Source: Deinococcus detaillensis (GTDB lineage Bacteria > Deinococcota > Deinococci > Deinococcales > Deinococcaceae). From it: DNA of 17,322 nt. The notes beneath the pieces were generated by a model, which saw only the letters and a list, made by a program, of their open reading frames with translations, was not told the DNA's origin and ran no database searches. A program made the position numbers and the translations under genes. Of the stretch, positions 7,457 through 14,635 are shown piece after piece; the first letter of the stretch is position 1; every line of letters starts with the position of its first letter. Where the stretch lies: positions 1 through 17,322 of the forward strand of contig NZ_VKDB01000039.1 in assembly GCF_007280555.1 (NCBI RefSeq). Reading direction: 5' to 3'.

Positions 7457-8520
7457 GGTGTTCCTCCTGAAAGGCCACGTGGTGAGGCGGGCGGGGAGTC
7501 GGGCGGCGGCGTATCGGGGGGCGAAGGAGATGACGAGGCGGCGGGCCGGGCCTTGAGCCGGAAGGCGGTGAGGGCGATGGACAGCAGCAGCAGCAGGCCC
7601 CAGGTAAAGTCCTTGAGGAAATTCGATAAGCCCAGCAGATTGAGTGAACTCGACAAAAATTGCAGGGCGGTGGTGGCCAGCAACAGGCCCAGGACTTTGC
7701 CCGCGCCGCCCGCCGGATTTACGCCGCCCATGACGGCGATCAAAATGGCGATCAGAAGATAAGAACTGCCGTAGTCCACCTTGATGGAGTTGGCACGCGC
7801 TCCGAAAATGATTCCTGAGACGGCGGCCAGCACGCCTGCCAGGGCGTAGGTGGTGAGCAGCACTCGCTGCGTATTGATGCCCGCGAAGTGCGCGGCGCGG
7901 CTGTTGGTGCCGAGCAGATACAGCCGCAGACCGTAGGGCGTCGCCGCCAGCACCCACGCCAGCGCCCCCGCCACCGCCAGGTAAATCAGCAGCGGCACAG
8001 GCACCGGGCCGATGGTGCCCAGTCCCAGATTCTGGATACCAGTCGAGAACCCGATCACCGCCGAGCCGTTGGTCAGGGCGTAGCCGATACCCTGGAAGGC
8101 CAGTGAGGTGCCGAGCGTCGCCAGAATTGGAGCGTAGCGCAGCCGCGAAATCAGGAGACCGTTGATGAGTCCGCAGACTAGGCCAACCAGCAGTGCCACA
8201 GCCAAGAAAACCAGAGTAAACGGCATATTGGCGCTGTCCGGGTCGGCGTAAAGCTGACGGGCGACCAGTCCCGCTGTGATCGCCGACAGGTTGGCGGTGG
8301 CGACTACCGACAGATCGATGCCGCCGCCGCCTGAAACCATGGTGATCAGGATGCACAACGCCAGCAAGCCCAACTCGGGGAGTTGCGTGGCCATCGACTG
8401 CCAGTTGTCCAGTGACATGAACGTGCCGCGTGTGAGCAAGGTCGCAGCCAGCGCGACGACCAGATTGGCCACCAGCAAAAAGAGGATGTGACGATCAGCA
8501 GTGAATCGGCGCAAAGACAC
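7453..8520 (-). CDS. Sugar ABC transporter permease (RbsC/LsrC-type), first subunit
   Basis: This 355-residue polytopic membrane protein of the CUT2 class is the first gene of the leftward block. Landmarks are [22 protein letters not shown] and [17 protein letters not shown], equivalent to those of ribose and rhamnose permeases. The last 31 residues form an unusual hydrophilic tail rich in Pro, Ser and Asp, which probably lies in the cytoplasm and is absent from the partner permease. The start is GTG at 8520 with only a weak AGAG ahead; a nearby in-frame alternative cannot be excluded. Expression is expected from the TTGACA promoter at 8576-8604. It pairs with the permease at 3738-4751. Confidence 0.88.
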   Translation of the reverse strand: MSLRRFTADRHILFLLVANLVVALAATLLTRGTFMSLDNWQSMATQLPELGLLALCILITMVSGGGGIDLSVVATANLSAITAGLVARQLYADPDSANMPFTLVFLAVALLVGLVCGLINGLLISRLRYAPILATLGTSLAFQGIGYALTNGSAVIGFSTGIQNLGLGTIGPVPVPLLIYLAVAGALAWVLAATPYGLRLYLLGTNSRAAHFAGINTQRVLLTTYALAGVLAAVSGIIFGARANSIKVDYGSSYLLIAILIAVMGGVNPAGGAGKVLGLLLATTALQFLSSSLNLLGLSNFLKDFTWGLLLLLSIALTAFRLKARPAASSSPSPPDTPPPDSPPASPRGLSGGTP

Positions 8521-8575
8521 CTCTGAGAGATAAGTCGCGAGAACGTCGACCAGATAATTTGTGGGCTACCCGGTC

Positions 8576-8604
8576 ATTCTGGGCGGGTGCCGGGCGTGTG
8601 TCAA
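8576..8604 (-). promoter_or_regulatory. Sigma70-type promoter for the leftward transporter operon
   Basis: On the minus strand a perfect -35 box TTGACA (8604-8599) is followed after exactly 17 bases by CAGAAT (8581-8576), matching four of six -10 positions. Transcription would begin near 8570, about 50 bases before the first permease start codon. A short inverted repeat, ACCCG/CGGGT (8568-8572 and 8584-8588), straddles the -10 box and could be an operator, but with 5-bp arms it is weak evidence. Confidence 0.65.
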
Positions 8605-8641
8605 GTTGTGTGCGCCATCTTCCCGAGTGCTCCGCCCCGGC

Positions 8642-8670
8642 TTGCAAGGCGTTTCAGGTTGGCCTAAGAT
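8642..8670 (+). promoter_or_regulatory. Sigma70-type promoter for the rightward dhaK-dhaL-AKR operon
   Basis: TTGCAA (8642-8647) and TAAGAT (8665-8670) are separated by 17 bases. Each box matches four of six consensus positions. The predicted start near 8677 leaves a leader of roughly 110 bases before dhaK. The -35 lies about 40 bases from that of the oppositely facing promoter, so the two operons could be controlled together by one regulator bound in this 266-base region. An 8-bp direct repeat, CCGGTCAT, occurs at 8570-8577 and 8749-8756. Confidence 0.5.
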
Positions 8671-8786
8671 CAAAAGACCATCACTCCCGTTTTTGGTGCT
8701 CGGTTCCCGCGCCCAGCCTGCCGAATCTCTGATCGCCGCTGCCCTGCGCCGGTCATCACCCACTGCCATTTCGCTGGAGGATTCCT

Positions 8787-9794
8787 GTGAAAAAGATTTT
8801 GAACGACCCTAACCGTTTTGTGGACGAGATGCTCGACGGGCTTTACCGCGCCCACCCCGATCAACTGGCGTACGCGGCGGGCGACCCGCACTGCTTAGTT
8901 CGCGCCGACGCGCCGATTGAAGGCAAAGTGGCGCTGGCGACTGGAGGCGGCTCTGGACACCTGCCGGTCTTTCTGGGGTACGTGGGACAGGGGATGCTCA
9001 ACGGCTGCGCCGTCGGGGACGTGTTCCAGAGTCCCAGCGCCGATCAGATGCTGGAAGTCACCAAACGCATTCACGGCGGAAAAGGCGTGCTGTACATCTA
9101 CGGCAACTACGGCGGCGACGTCATGAACTTCGACATGGCGACCGAGATGGCGGCCATGGACGATATCGAGGTCCGCACCGTGCTGGTGCGCGACGACGTT
9201 GCCAGCGCCAGTGAGCAGCGCGCGGAAACCCGCCGGGGTGTGGCGGGCATGGTCTTCGCCTTCAAAATTGCAGGGGCCAAGGCTGACCAGGGCGGCAGTC
9301 TGGACGAGGTCGAGGCCGCTGCGCTCAAGGCCCTGGCGCACACCCGCACCATGGGAGTGGCTCTGTCGTCGTGTACGCTGCCGGCGGCGGGTCGGCCGAC
9401 CTTTGACATCGGCGAGGGTGAGATGGAGATCGGTATGGGCATCCACGGCGAGAAGGGGGTCAGGCGCGGGCCGCTTGAGAGCGCTGATCAGATTGCTGAG
9501 GAGCTGCTGGAAGCGGTCCTGGCCGAGCTGGACGTGCACAGCGGTGACCGCCTGGCCGTGATGGTCAACGGCCTGGGCGCGACCCCCCTGGAAGAGTTGT
9601 ATATCCTGTTCCGGCAAGTGCACCGCAGCCTGGAGACGCGCGGGGTGGGTGTCTACCAAGCGTTTGTGGGCGAGTACGCCACCAGTCTGGAGATGGCCGG
9701 GGCGAGCCTGACCATCATGAAGCTCGACGACGACCTCCAGGCCCTGCTCGACCACCCGGCCCGCACGCCCTTCTTCGTGCAGGTCGGCAAGTGA
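8787..9794 (+). CDS. dhaK: Dihydroxyacetone kinase-like substrate-binding subunit (DhaK), divergent
   Basis: This 335-residue DhaK fold is co-linear with the E. coli subunit. The substrate-site residues are kept: His58 in GGGSGH, Asp111 in NYGGDVMNF and the covalent substrate-binding His220 in GIHGE. Two neighbouring positions differ from the usual pattern: GGGSGHEP is GGGSGHLP here, and GIHGEPG is GIHGEKG. The protein therefore should hold a ketone or aldehyde sugar through His220, but the substrate may not be dihydroxyacetone; DhaK relatives acting on erythrulose and other short ketoses are known. The GTG start has GGAGG six bases upstream. The stop overlaps the dhaL start (GTGA). It is cytosolic and works with the DhaL product. 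No DhaM is present, so ATP may be the phosphoryl donor. Confidence 0.85.
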   Translation: MKKILNDPNRFVDEMLDGLYRAHPDQLAYAAGDPHCLVRADAPIEGKVALATGGGSGHLPVFLGYVGQGMLNGCAVGDVFQSPSADQMLEVTKRIHGGKGVLYIYGNYGGDVMNFDMATEMAAMDDIEVRTVLVRDDVASASEQRAETRRGVAGMVFAFKIAGAKADQGGSLDEVEAAALKALAHTRTMGVALSSCTLPAAGRPTFDIGEGEMEIGMGIHGEKGVRRGPLESADQIAEELLEAVLAELDVHSGDRLAVMVNGLGATPLEELYILFRQVHRSLETRGVGVYQAFVGEYATSLEMAGASLTIMKLDDDLQALLDHPARTPFFVQVGK

Positions 9795-10435
9795 GTGAGA
9801 CGGTTAGCGGAGCGGAGGTTGAAGCCGCGCTGCGCCGCGCTGCCGGGCGGCTGCTGGAGTTACGCGACCACCTCAACCGCCTGGACGCCGAGGTTGGTGA
9901 TGGCGACAGCGGCTTGACCGCCGAAAAGGGCGCACTGGGGCTAATCGCCTACCTGGACGCCACACCACCCGGCGATGACCTGGGCCGATGGCTGGCCGGA
10001 GCGGGCATGGCCTACAACCGCGCCGCGCCCAGCACCATGGGTGCGTTGATGGCCACCGCCTTTATGCGGGCGGGCAAAGGCGTGATGGGCCAGAGCACTC
10101 TCAGCGCGGCGGACCTGGCCGCCATGCTGCTGGCCGCCGATCAGGGAATCCAGGAGCGCGGCAAGGTCAAGCCCGGCGACAAGACCATCGTGGACGCCGT
10201 GCACCCGGCGGCCCTGGCCTTTGACGCCGCCGTGCAAGCGGGCCGTCCCCTCACTGAGGCGGCGCAGGAAATGCTGGCCGCCGCCCGCGCTGGAAGGGAC
10301 GCCGCCGCTCCCCTGCGCGGACAGGTGGGCCGCGCCAACTGGGTGGGCGAGCGCACCGAAGGCAAGCTCGACCCCGGCACTGTGTTATTTGTCTCGGCGC
10401 TGGAAGCGGTATTGCAGGCCGACGCCAGCGGCTGA
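9791..10435 (+). CDS. dhaL: Dihydroxyacetone kinase-like nucleotide-binding subunit (DhaL), divergent
   Basis: The protein has 214 residues. The three magnesium-binding aspartates of DhaL are present at 32, 37 and 39 ([10 protein letters not shown]), and [11 protein letters not shown] matches the conserved GDKTMxDAL segment. The nucleotide loop, GGASG in standard DhaL, reads RAAPSTMG here, and the residue after the DGD motif is Ser rather than His. These changes mark a subfamily distinct from the PEP-phosphotransferase-linked DhaL. With the preceding DhaK subunit it should transfer phosphate to a short ketose. It is translationally coupled to dhaK by a four-base overlap and starts with GTG. 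The absence of a DhaM gene fits an ATP-dependent two-subunit kinase, but that is inference. Confidence 0.85.
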   Translation: MSETVSGAEVEAALRRAAGRLLELRDHLNRLDAEVGDGDSGLTAEKGALGLIAYLDATPPGDDLGRWLAGAGMAYNRAAPSTMGALMATAFMRAGKGVMGQSTLSAADLAAMLLAADQGIQERGKVKPGDKTIVDAVHPAALAFDAAVQAGRPLTEAAQEMLAAARAGRDAAAPLRGQVGRANWVGERTEGKLDPGTVLFVSALEAVLQADASG

Positions 10436-10522
10436 GACGGGGGTGCGGGTAACGAACTGTTTTCCGAAGAGCATGTCAGCCATTTCCTTGCCCTCAAACC
10501 CCTCACGTCAAGGAGTCCTCAC

Positions 10523-11605
10523 ATGGAATATCGCAGCCTCGGCCGGTCCGGTTTGATCGTCAGCGCCTTCGGGCTGGGCACCATGCAGTTTGGTGCTGGC
10601 ATGAACATGGGCTCGCTCGACCAGCAGGCCACCACCGACATGGTGAAATTTGCGCTCGATCAGGGCATCAACTTCATCGACACCGCCGACGTCTATTCAC
10701 GCGGGCAGTCCGAGACACAACTCGGTGTGGCCCTGAGCGGCATCCGTGAGGAAGTCGTTCTAGCCAGCAAGTTCCGCTTGCCGATGTCGGATACCAACCT
10801 CAACCGCTCCGGCGCGACGCGGGTCAACATTCTGCGCGGTGTGGAGAGCAGCCTCAAGCGTCTCCAGACCGATTACCTCGACCTTTACCAAGTCCACGGC
10901 TGGGACAGCCACACGCCGTTGGAAGAAACGCTGAGCACCCTCAACGACTTGGTGCGTCAGGGCATGGTGCGCCATATCGGTCTGAGCAACTATCTGGCGT
11001 GGCAGGCGGCCACCGCCCTGGGCATCCAGGAGCGCCGGGGCTGGGAGCCCTTCGTGACCGCGCAGTTGTACTACTCGCTGGTGGGCCGCGAACTGGAACA
11101 CGGATGGATCGACCTGGCCAAATACTCGGGTCTGGGCATACTGGTCTGGAGCCCGCTGGCCGGTGGCTACCTCTCCGCGAAGTATGACGGACCCGAGGAC
11201 GCCCCGGAAGGCACCCGCTTCGGTGAGGCCGGGCAGTTCGTGCCCTTCGACTGGGACAAGGGACGGCCGGTGCTCGAGGCGCTCAGACAGGTCGCACAGC
11301 GGCGCGGCGTGACCCCCGCCCAGGTCGCGCTGAAGTGGACGGTGTCGCAGCCGGGCATTTCCAGCGTGATCACCGCCGCGCGAAGCACCGAACGCCTCGG
11401 CGAGAACATCCGGTCCCTGGACATCCAGCTCACCGATGAGGACCGCCGCGAACTCGATCAAGCCAGCCACCCCGGCACGCCGTACCCCCTGTGGATGGTG
11501 CGGCAACTCGATCAAGCCGAGGATCCCCGCACCCGCGCCCTCGAACCTGAGTTGTTCGAATCCGGAAATGTCTGGAAAGACCTTCGCCAGGGCGAGCAGA
11601 AGTAG
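10523..11605 (+). CDS. Aldo/keto reductase
   Basis: This 360-residue NADPH-dependent reductase of the YajO/IolS-like type has the AKR barrel. The catalytic tetrad is Asp53, Tyr58 (FIDTADVY), Lys83 (ASKF) and His125 (YQVHGW). The coenzyme segments SPLAGGYL and the late STERLGEN region are also recognisable. The ATG has AGGAG seven bases upstream. It is third in the rightward operon, 87 bases after dhaL. It could reduce a sugar aldehyde or ketone, or the two-carbon aldehyde released by the aldolase; the family is too promiscuous to say more. The gene end almost touches the convergent aldolase gene. Confidence 0.9.
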   Translation: MEYRSLGRSGLIVSAFGLGTMQFGAGMNMGSLDQQATTDMVKFALDQGINFIDTADVYSRGQSETQLGVALSGIREEVVLASKFRLPMSDTNLNRSGATRVNILRGVESSLKRLQTDYLDLYQVHGWDSHTPLEETLSTLNDLVRQGMVRHIGLSNYLAWQAATALGIQERRGWEPFVTAQLYYSLVGRELEHGWIDLAKYSGLGILVWSPLAGGYLSAKYDGPEDAPEGTRFGEAGQFVPFDWDKGRPVLEALRQVAQRRGVTPAQVALKWTVSQPGISSVITAARSTERLGENIRSLDIQLTDEDRRELDQASHPGTPYPLWMVRQLDQAEDPRTRALEPELFESGNVWKDLRQGEQK

Positions 11606-11619
11606 CGCTGGGCGGCGCT
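11604..11619. terminator. Small hairpin between two convergent genes
   Basis: AGCGC and GCGCT flank six bases, forming a 5-bp stem that includes the last bases of the reductase stop codon and touches the aldolase stop. There is no T-run on either side, so it is at best a weak bidirectional terminator. The 13-base gap leaves no room for a conventional one. Confidence 0.3.
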
Positions 11620-13589
11620 CAGATCACCCGCTCGTTGCCGCCGTCCACCGGGATCTGAGCACCGGTCGTGCGCGAAAAGGCCGCGCCGCAGAGCGTGCAG
11701 GCCAGCTCCGCCACATCCCGGCTGGTCACCTCGACACCCAGAACGTTGTTGCGCCGGTAGGCGTCCACGCTGAGGCCGTAGCTGTGGGCCCGCTTCTCCA
11801 GCACTTCCGGCGTCCAGATTCCGGTGTCGAACACCGCGTTGGGGTGCAGGACATTCACGCGGATGCCGTCGGCTCCCCATTCCAGCGCCGCGACCCGCGC
11901 GAGCTGCGTCAGCGCCGCCTTCGAGGCGCTGTAGGCCGCCGCGCCGGGACCAGGGGCCGGAACATTCTTTGAGGCGTTCACGACAACCCGCCCGCCCTTC
12001 GGGGCGAGTTTGAGCAACGGATGGGCCAGCCGCAGCAGCGTCAGGTTGGAGGTGAGATTGACGCCCAGCACCCGTTCCCATTCGGCGGTGTTCAGCTCGG
12101 CAATGCTGCGGCTGGCCGGGAAGACGCCCGCGTTCAGGATTAGCATATCCAGTCCGCCGAACTGCCGTGCCGCGCGTTCCAGCGCTGCTTCGACTGCCAC
12201 TTCGTCGGTCAGATTGACCTGGAGGCCCAGATACCCGGCAGTGGAACTGACCTGCGCGACGGTGTCCTGAATGTCCAGGCCGATCACGGCTGCGCCCCGC
12301 TTCAGGAGAGCGTCGACGCAGGCCCGCCCGATTCCTGAGGCCGCTCCAGTCACCAGCGCGACCTCACCGCTGAACTCGGCTGAAAGCGGCCCGTTTTGCA
12401 GTTTGGCCTGCTCCAGCGACCAGTACTCGACCTCGAAAATGTCGGCGGCGGGCCGGGGCCGCCAGCCGCCCAGCGCGTCGGCCCGCTGAATCATGGCGAG
12501 AGTATGCCGGGCGATGTCTTCCACGATGCGTGCCGCCGAGGCGCTCGTGCCCACTGCGCCCAGACCAAAGGCCGGGTCGAGCACTACCCTGGGCGCGGGG
12601 TCGAGCATGGTCAGCGGGGTGGCCGAGCGCGGCGAGAGGGCCGCGAACTCCGAGCGGATAGCCTGCGCGTAGGCCTCCACATCTCGCCCGATCAACGGCA
12701 GGCGGCGGGTCCGGATGACGTGATCGGGGGTGGCTGGCCCCAGACCGGCGAGCGCGGGGAGGTCGGCCCGCTGCGCGTAAGCCATGGCAGCGTCGTCCTG
12801 GTGGGTCATCAGCAGCATGGGGCGGCCAGCGACGTGGGAAACATCACGCCGCAGGGCCGCGATCTCCTGCCGGAGTTGAGGAGCGGGCGGGGCCACCGGC
12901 ACGGCGACGGGCAACGTGACGTGCCGGGCCAGGTATTCCTCGGCCCGACTCACCAGGGCGATCATTCGCTCGTAAGCCTCCTGCGCGGTGTCTCCGAAAG
13001 TGAACAGGCCGTGACCCAGCAGTGCCAGCCCGACCGTGCTGGCACGCGCCTGCTCGCGGTAGAGCTGCCAGGCCGAGCGGGCCAACGCGAAGCCCGGCAT
13101 CACGTAGGGGACGATCAGCACGTCCTCGCCGTACAGCTCGCTGACGAGCGCCTCGCCGGAGGGGGTGTTGCTGAGAGTGACAAAAGCGTCGGCGTGGGTG
13201 TGATCGACGAAGCGGGCGGGCAAAACTCCGTGCAAAATCGCCTCCACCGACGGAGCGGGGGCCGCAGGGTCGAGCTTGGCGAGGCTCAGCTCACGCGCCA
13301 TGTCGAGGTCACTGAGTGTTTCCAGTTCGGCCAGTCGCCGTAGGGCATCCAGGCGCAGCGGTGTGAAGCCGCGTTCAGTGATGGTTGCCAGATCCCAGCC
13401 GCTGCCCTTGACCCACAGGGTCTGAACCTCATCACCCAGCAGCGTGGTTTCCACCGTTTTGACGCTGGTGTTTCCGCCGCCGTGCAGCACTAGGTCCGGC
13501 TCTCGGCCCAGCAGACGCGAGGTGTAGACCCGCTGGCCCAGCGCCCCGGCGGCAGCGGCGAACTCGCGCTCTTCCCAGAGACTGTTCAC
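11619..13589 (-). CDS. Bifunctional class II aldolase / short-chain dehydrogenase (RhaD/RhaEW-like fusion)
   Basis: The 656-residue fusion has an N-terminal class II (zinc) aldolase module at residues 1 to about 400: GGGNTSVK (37-44), a likely catalytic glutamate near 116, zinc histidines at 130 and 132 (DHTHAD) and His193 (LLGHGLF). Residues 406-656 are a complete short-chain dehydrogenase: TGAASGIG (414-421), NAGV (486-489), Ser540, Tyr553 and Lys557. Known homologues cleave rhamnulose 1-phosphate to dihydroxyacetone phosphate and lactaldehyde, then oxidise the aldehyde with NAD. Here the GTG start overlaps the mtnA stop by four bases, so the natural substrate is probably the ketose 1-phosphate made by MtnA. 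The released aldehyde would then be the dehydrogenase substrate. A role as plain rhamnulose-1-phosphate aldolase remains possible. Confidence 0.9.
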   Translation of the reverse strand: MNSLWEEREFAAAAGALGQRVYTSRLLGREPDLVLHGGGNTSVKTVETTLLGDEVQTLWVKGSGWDLATITERGFTPLRLDALRRLAELETLSDLDMARELSLAKLDPAAPAPSVEAILHGVLPARFVDHTHADAFVTLSNTPSGEALVSELYGEDVLIVPYVMPGFALARSAWQLYREQARASTVGLALLGHGLFTFGDTAQEAYERMIALVSRAEEYLARHVTLPVAVPVAPPAPQLRQEIAALRRDVSHVAGRPMLLMTHQDDAAMAYAQRADLPALAGLGPATPDHVIRTRRLPLIGRDVEAYAQAIRSEFAALSPRSATPLTMLDPAPRVVLDPAFGLGAVGTSASAARIVEDIARHTLAMIQRADALGGWRPRPAADIFEVEYWSLEQAKLQNGPLSAEFSGEVALVTGAASGIGRACVDALLKRGAAVIGLDIQDTVAQVSSTAGYLGLQVNLTDEVAVEAALERAARQFGGLDMLILNAGVFPASRSIAELNTAEWERVLGVNLTSNLTLLRLAHPLLKLAPKGGRVVVNASKNVPAPGPGAAAYSASKAALTQLARVAALEWGADGIRVNVLHPNAVFDTGIWTPEVLEKRAHSYGLSVDAYRRNNVLGVEVTSRDVAELACTLCGAAFSRTTGAQIPVDGGNERVI

Positions 13590-14635
13590 GCTTTGACGGC
13601 CTGTAGGCCCGGTCCATACGGCGGGTAGATGATGCCCTTCTCGGTGATGATGGCGGTCACGTACTCGGCGGGCGTGACGTCGAAGGCCGGGTTGAAGACG
13701 TCCACGCCGTCCGGGGCCATCAGGACGCCGCCGTGGTGGGTGACCTCGTGTGCGCCGCGCTGTTCGATTTCGATGTGGTCGCCATCCGGGGTGCCGAGGT
13801 CGATGGTGGAGGTCGGCCCGGCCACGTAAAAGGGGAGGCCGTGGGCGCGGGCCAGCAGCGCGACCCCGTAGGTGCCGATCTTGTTGGCCACATCGCCGTT
13901 GGCCGCGACCCGGTCACAGCCGACGATGACGGCCCCGACCAGCCCCTGACGCATCACGACCGCCGCCATCGAATCCGTGATCACCGTCACCGGCACGCCC
14001 GCCTCGCGGAGTTCCCAGGCCGTGATCCGCGCTCCCTGAAGCAGCGGGCGGGTTTCGTCGGCGAAGACGCGCAGGGCCTGCCCCCGCTCGCTGGCGACGT
14101 AAATGGGCGCGAGGGCTGTGCCCAGACCCACGGTGGCCGCGCTGCCCGCATTGCAGTGGGTGAGGACGCCGCTCAGGCCGGTCAACAGGTCTGCGCCGTG
14201 TTCACCGATCAGCCGGGTGGTGGCCTCCTCGTCGGTGCGCAGCTGTATGGCCGCGTCGAGCAGCGCTTGTTTGAGCTGCGCCGTGCTGCTACCTGTGGCC
14301 AGTGCCTGTGCCGCGCAGCGGTCGAGCGCCCAGCTGAGGTTGACCGCCGTGGGCCGCGCTCCCGCCAGGTAAGTGCGCGTTTCCTCAACTTTCGCCTCAG
14401 CTTCGGGCCGGGGCAGGTCGTCGCTCAGCCCGCGCACGCCCAGCCATAACCCAAAGGCCGCCGCCACCCCGATGGCCGGTGCCCCGCGCACCCGCAACAT
14501 GCCGATGGCCTCGTGCATCTGGGCGGCGTCCTCAATGATCAGGCGAACTTGCTGGCCGGGCAGCAGCGTTTGGTCGAGCAGGCTGACCTCGCGGCCATCA
14601 AAGCTGACGGTATCGACTGGCGTGATGGTGTTCAT
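13586..14635 (-). CDS. mtnA: S-methyl-5-thioribose-1-phosphate isomerase (aldose-1-phosphate to ketulose-1-phosphate)
   Basis: This 349-residue member of the MtnA/eIF2B-like family shows RGAPAIG (50-56), the catalytic cysteine 161 in THCNAG and DETRPLLQGARITAWEL. It also has the catalytic aspartate 241 in GCDRVAANGDVANKIGTY and NPAFDVTP near the end. It converts 5-methylthioribose 1-phosphate, and in several bacteria 5-deoxyribose 1-phosphate, to the corresponding ribulose 1-phosphate. The ATG overlaps the mtnK stop by four bases, with AAGGAG ahead. The downstream gene is an aldolase rather than the dehydratase, enolase or dioxygenase genes of the methionine salvage pathway. This suggests the ketose phosphate is cleaved rather than returned to methionine. 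Related ribose-1,5-bisphosphate isomerases are a less likely alternative given the full MtnA motif set and the MtnK partner. Confidence 0.93.
   Translation of the reverse strand: MNTITPVDTVSFDGREVSLLDQTLLPGQQVRLIIEDAAQMHEAIGMLRVRGAPAIGVAAAFGLWLGVRGLSDDLPRPEAEAKVEETRTYLAGARPTAVNLSWALDRCAAQALATGSSTAQLKQALLDAAIQLRTDEEATTRLIGEHGADLLTGLSGVLTHCNAGSAATVGLGTALAPIYVASERGQALRVFADETRPLLQGARITAWELREAGVPVTVITDSMAAVVMRQGLVGAVIVGCDRVAANGDVANKIGTYGVALLARAHGLPFYVAGPTSTIDLGTPDGDHIEIEQRGAHEVTHHGGVLMAPDGVDVFNPAFDVTPAEYVTAIITEKGIIYPPYGPGLQAVKA

Noticed and set aside
6614..7762. A 382-codon open frame on the plus strand opposite the binding-protein gene
   Set aside because: It is antisense to a gene with clear homology, signal peptide and ribosome binding site. 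Its translation is low-complexity Gly/Val/Leu sequence typical of shadows of GC-rich codons.
6455..8520. Autoinducer-2 (Lsr) uptake system
   Set aside because: The transporter resembles Lsr, but the binding protein lacks the AI-2 contact residues and no lsrK, lsrF, lsrG or lsrR is present.
8895..9755. A 286-codon minus-strand frame opposite dhaK
   Set aside because: It is antisense to conserved DhaK motifs, with no recognisable domain or ribosome binding site; a composition artefact.
12396..13343. A 315-codon plus-strand frame opposite the aldolase-dehydrogenase fusion
   Set aside because: It lies wholly inside a gene whose aldolase and SDR motifs are continuous on the other strand. The frame shows no domain and is Arg/Gly/His-rich shadow sequence.
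2861..13589. A complete L-rhamnose catabolic operon
   Set aside because: The transporter and the aldolase fusion fit, but no rhamnose isomerase, rhamnulose kinase or mutarotase is found, and mtnK-mtnA sit where they would be.
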